A stretch of 64,000 bases of DNA from REBR01 sp033721915 (lineage in GTDB: Bacteria > Pseudomonadota > Gammaproteobacteria > Pseudomonadales > Oleiphilaceae). The stretch lies in contig JAWWAC010000002.1 of NCBI GenBank assembly GCA_033721915.1, forward strand, positions 1-64,000, in the 5' to 3' direction. How positions within the stretch are numbered: the stretch's first letter is position 1; each line of letters opens with the position of its first letter. Under the pieces are notes generated by a model. The model was not told the DNA's origin. It searched no databases and saw only the letters and a list, made by a program, of their open reading frames with translations. A program made the position numbers and the translations under genes. Shown here one piece after another: positions 63,215 to 64,000 of this stretch.

Positions 63215-64000
63215 ATGAGCACCATCAAAGTCGGCATCAACGGTTTCGGACGCATCGGAAGGCTGGCCCTGAGAGCCGGGTTTGAGGATCCTTCACTGGA
63301 GTTTGTGGCCATCAACGACCCGGGTGCCGATGCCGTCACACTGGCCCACCTGCTGAATTTCGACTCCGTGCACGGCCTCTGGCAACGGGAAGCGGTCGCC
63401 GAGAACGGCGCCATCCGCATTGGCGACCGGACCCTCACCGTCACCGGCAACAAGACCCTCAACGACACCGACTGGTCCGGCTGCGATCTGGTCATTGAAG
63501 CCAGCGGCAAAATGAAAACCGTCGCGGTACTGCAGGACTACCTGGACCAGGGCGTCAAACGGGTGGTGGTCACGGCACCGGTTAAAGAGCCCGGCGCGAA
63601 AAACCTGGTCATGGGGGTGAACGATCATCTGTTCGACCCCGCCACGGACCGCATCGTCACGGTCGCCTCCTGCACCACCAACTGCCTGGCGCCGGTGGTG
63701 AAGGTGATCCACGAGAAGCTCGGCATCCGCCACGGCTCCATCACCACCATCCACAGCCTCACCAACACCCAGACCCTGCTGGACGCTCCCCACAAGGACC
63801 TCCGCCGCGCCAGGGCCTGTGGCAGTTCACTGATCCCCACCACCACCGGCTCCGCCACCGCCATCGTGGAGATCTTCCCGGAACTGAAGGGCCGCATCGA
63901 CGGCCATGCGGTGCGGGTGCCACTGACCAACGCCTCACTCACGGACTGCGTGTTCGAGGTGGAAACCGCCACCGACCGGGATCAGGTCAACGCCCTGCTG
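63215..64000 (+). CDS. Glyceraldehyde-3-phosphate dehydrogenase, probably ArsJ-associated type, truncated at right edge
   Basis: NAD-dependent GAPDH; 262 residues are visible and the 3' end is outside the window. It has the Rossmann start KVGINGFGRIGRLALRAG, the catalytic SCTTNCLAP and the substrate motif PTTTGSATAI. TNTQTLLDAPHKDLRRARACG and the LLNFDSVHGLW segment resemble the GAPDH found beside arsJ, which makes 1-arseno-3-phosphoglycerate for ArsJ efflux. Ordinary glycolytic GAPDH usually has a LDLPHKDLRRARAA-type sequence. No ars gene is in the window; arsJ would be expected downstream. Housekeeping Gap is the alternative. Confidence 0.75.
   Translation, partial: MSTIKVGINGFGRIGRLALRAGFEDPSLEFVAINDPGADAVTLAHLLNFDSVHGLWQREAVAENGAIRIGDRTLTVTGNKTLNDTDWSGCDLVIEASGKMKTVAVLQDYLDQGVKRVVVTAPVKEPGAKNLVMGVNDHLFDPATDRIVTVASCTTNCLAPVVKVIHEKLGIRHGSITTIHSLTNTQTLLDAPHKDLRRARACGSSLIPTTTGSATAIVEIFPELKGRIDGHAVRVPLTNASLTDCVFEVETATDRDQVNALL

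Overview
This window looks like a GC-rich gammaproteobacterial chromosome. The gene order is that of the Pseudomonas/Oceanospirillales side: grpE-dnaK, recN-fur-bamE-rnfH-ratA-smpB, ubiE-ubiJ-ubiB-hisI-hisE-tatABC, ygfB-pepP-ubiH-ubiI, zapB-like/zapA-6S RNA-fau, and aroQ-accB-accC-prmA-DUF3426-dusB-fis-purH-purD. The tmRNA tag reads ANDDNYALAA, as in Pseudomonas. Two wax ester synthase/diacylglycerol acyltransferases (WS/DGAT) and a polyhydroxyalkanoate-system protein point to a lipid-storing marine type such as Alcanivorax or Marinobacter. That family-level placement is inference.

Layout. 1-8.0 kb: heat-shock genes grpE-dnaK (dnaK cut by the left edge), SOS-type recN, fur, and the bamE/rnfH/ratA/smpB block with an extra neurotransmitter:sodium symporter-like gene inserted. 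8.2-11.6 kb: first WS/DGAT, a MEST-like alpha/beta hydrolase and an ATP-grasp protein. 11.7-13.2 kb: ssrA (tmRNA) followed by an AT-richer patch with a small antitoxin-like gene and a frameshifted toxin-like partner. 13.2-20.3 kb: MerC-like membrane protein behind a Zur-type palindrome, idi, a Tat-exported PhoD phosphatase, a Bcr/CflA efflux pump, an unknown gene and an AbgT transporter. 20.4-29.4 kb: DJ-1 protein, an outer-membrane porin with a terminator-like hairpin in its leader, a metallophosphoesterase, a CarS-like membrane protein, fumC, a second WS/DGAT, a second hydrolase and PHA-related genes.

29.5-40.6 kb is housekeeping: ubiquinone synthesis (ubiE, J, B, H, I), histidine (hisI, hisE), Tat export (tatABC), rsmE and pepP. 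40.7-44.0 kb holds a zinc-response module: a His/Asp-rich periplasmic DUF2796 protein behind a second Zur-type palindrome, a divergent DUF3299 protein and a MacB/LolCDE-type ABC pair. 44.1-53.3 kb: zapA and 6S RNA, fau, ilvA, rpiA, an acyl-CoA dehydrogenase with a palindromic operator, ppa and a two-receiver GGDEF protein. 53.5-62.9 kb: aroQ, biotin carboxylase, prmA, dusB-fis and purH-purD. The right edge holds a diverged tandem repeat that supplies the purD stop, then a truncated GAPDH of the type linked to arsenic resistance.

The most interesting signals are: two near-identical Zur-type palindromes about 27 kb apart, which may define a local zinc-starvation regulon; the attenuator-like porin leader; the frameshifted toxin beside an intact antitoxin; the tandem repeat invading purD; and a bacterial homologue of vertebrate MEST/PEG1. 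I found no CRISPR array, insertion sequence, prophage or rRNA operon, and no clearly novel defence system.
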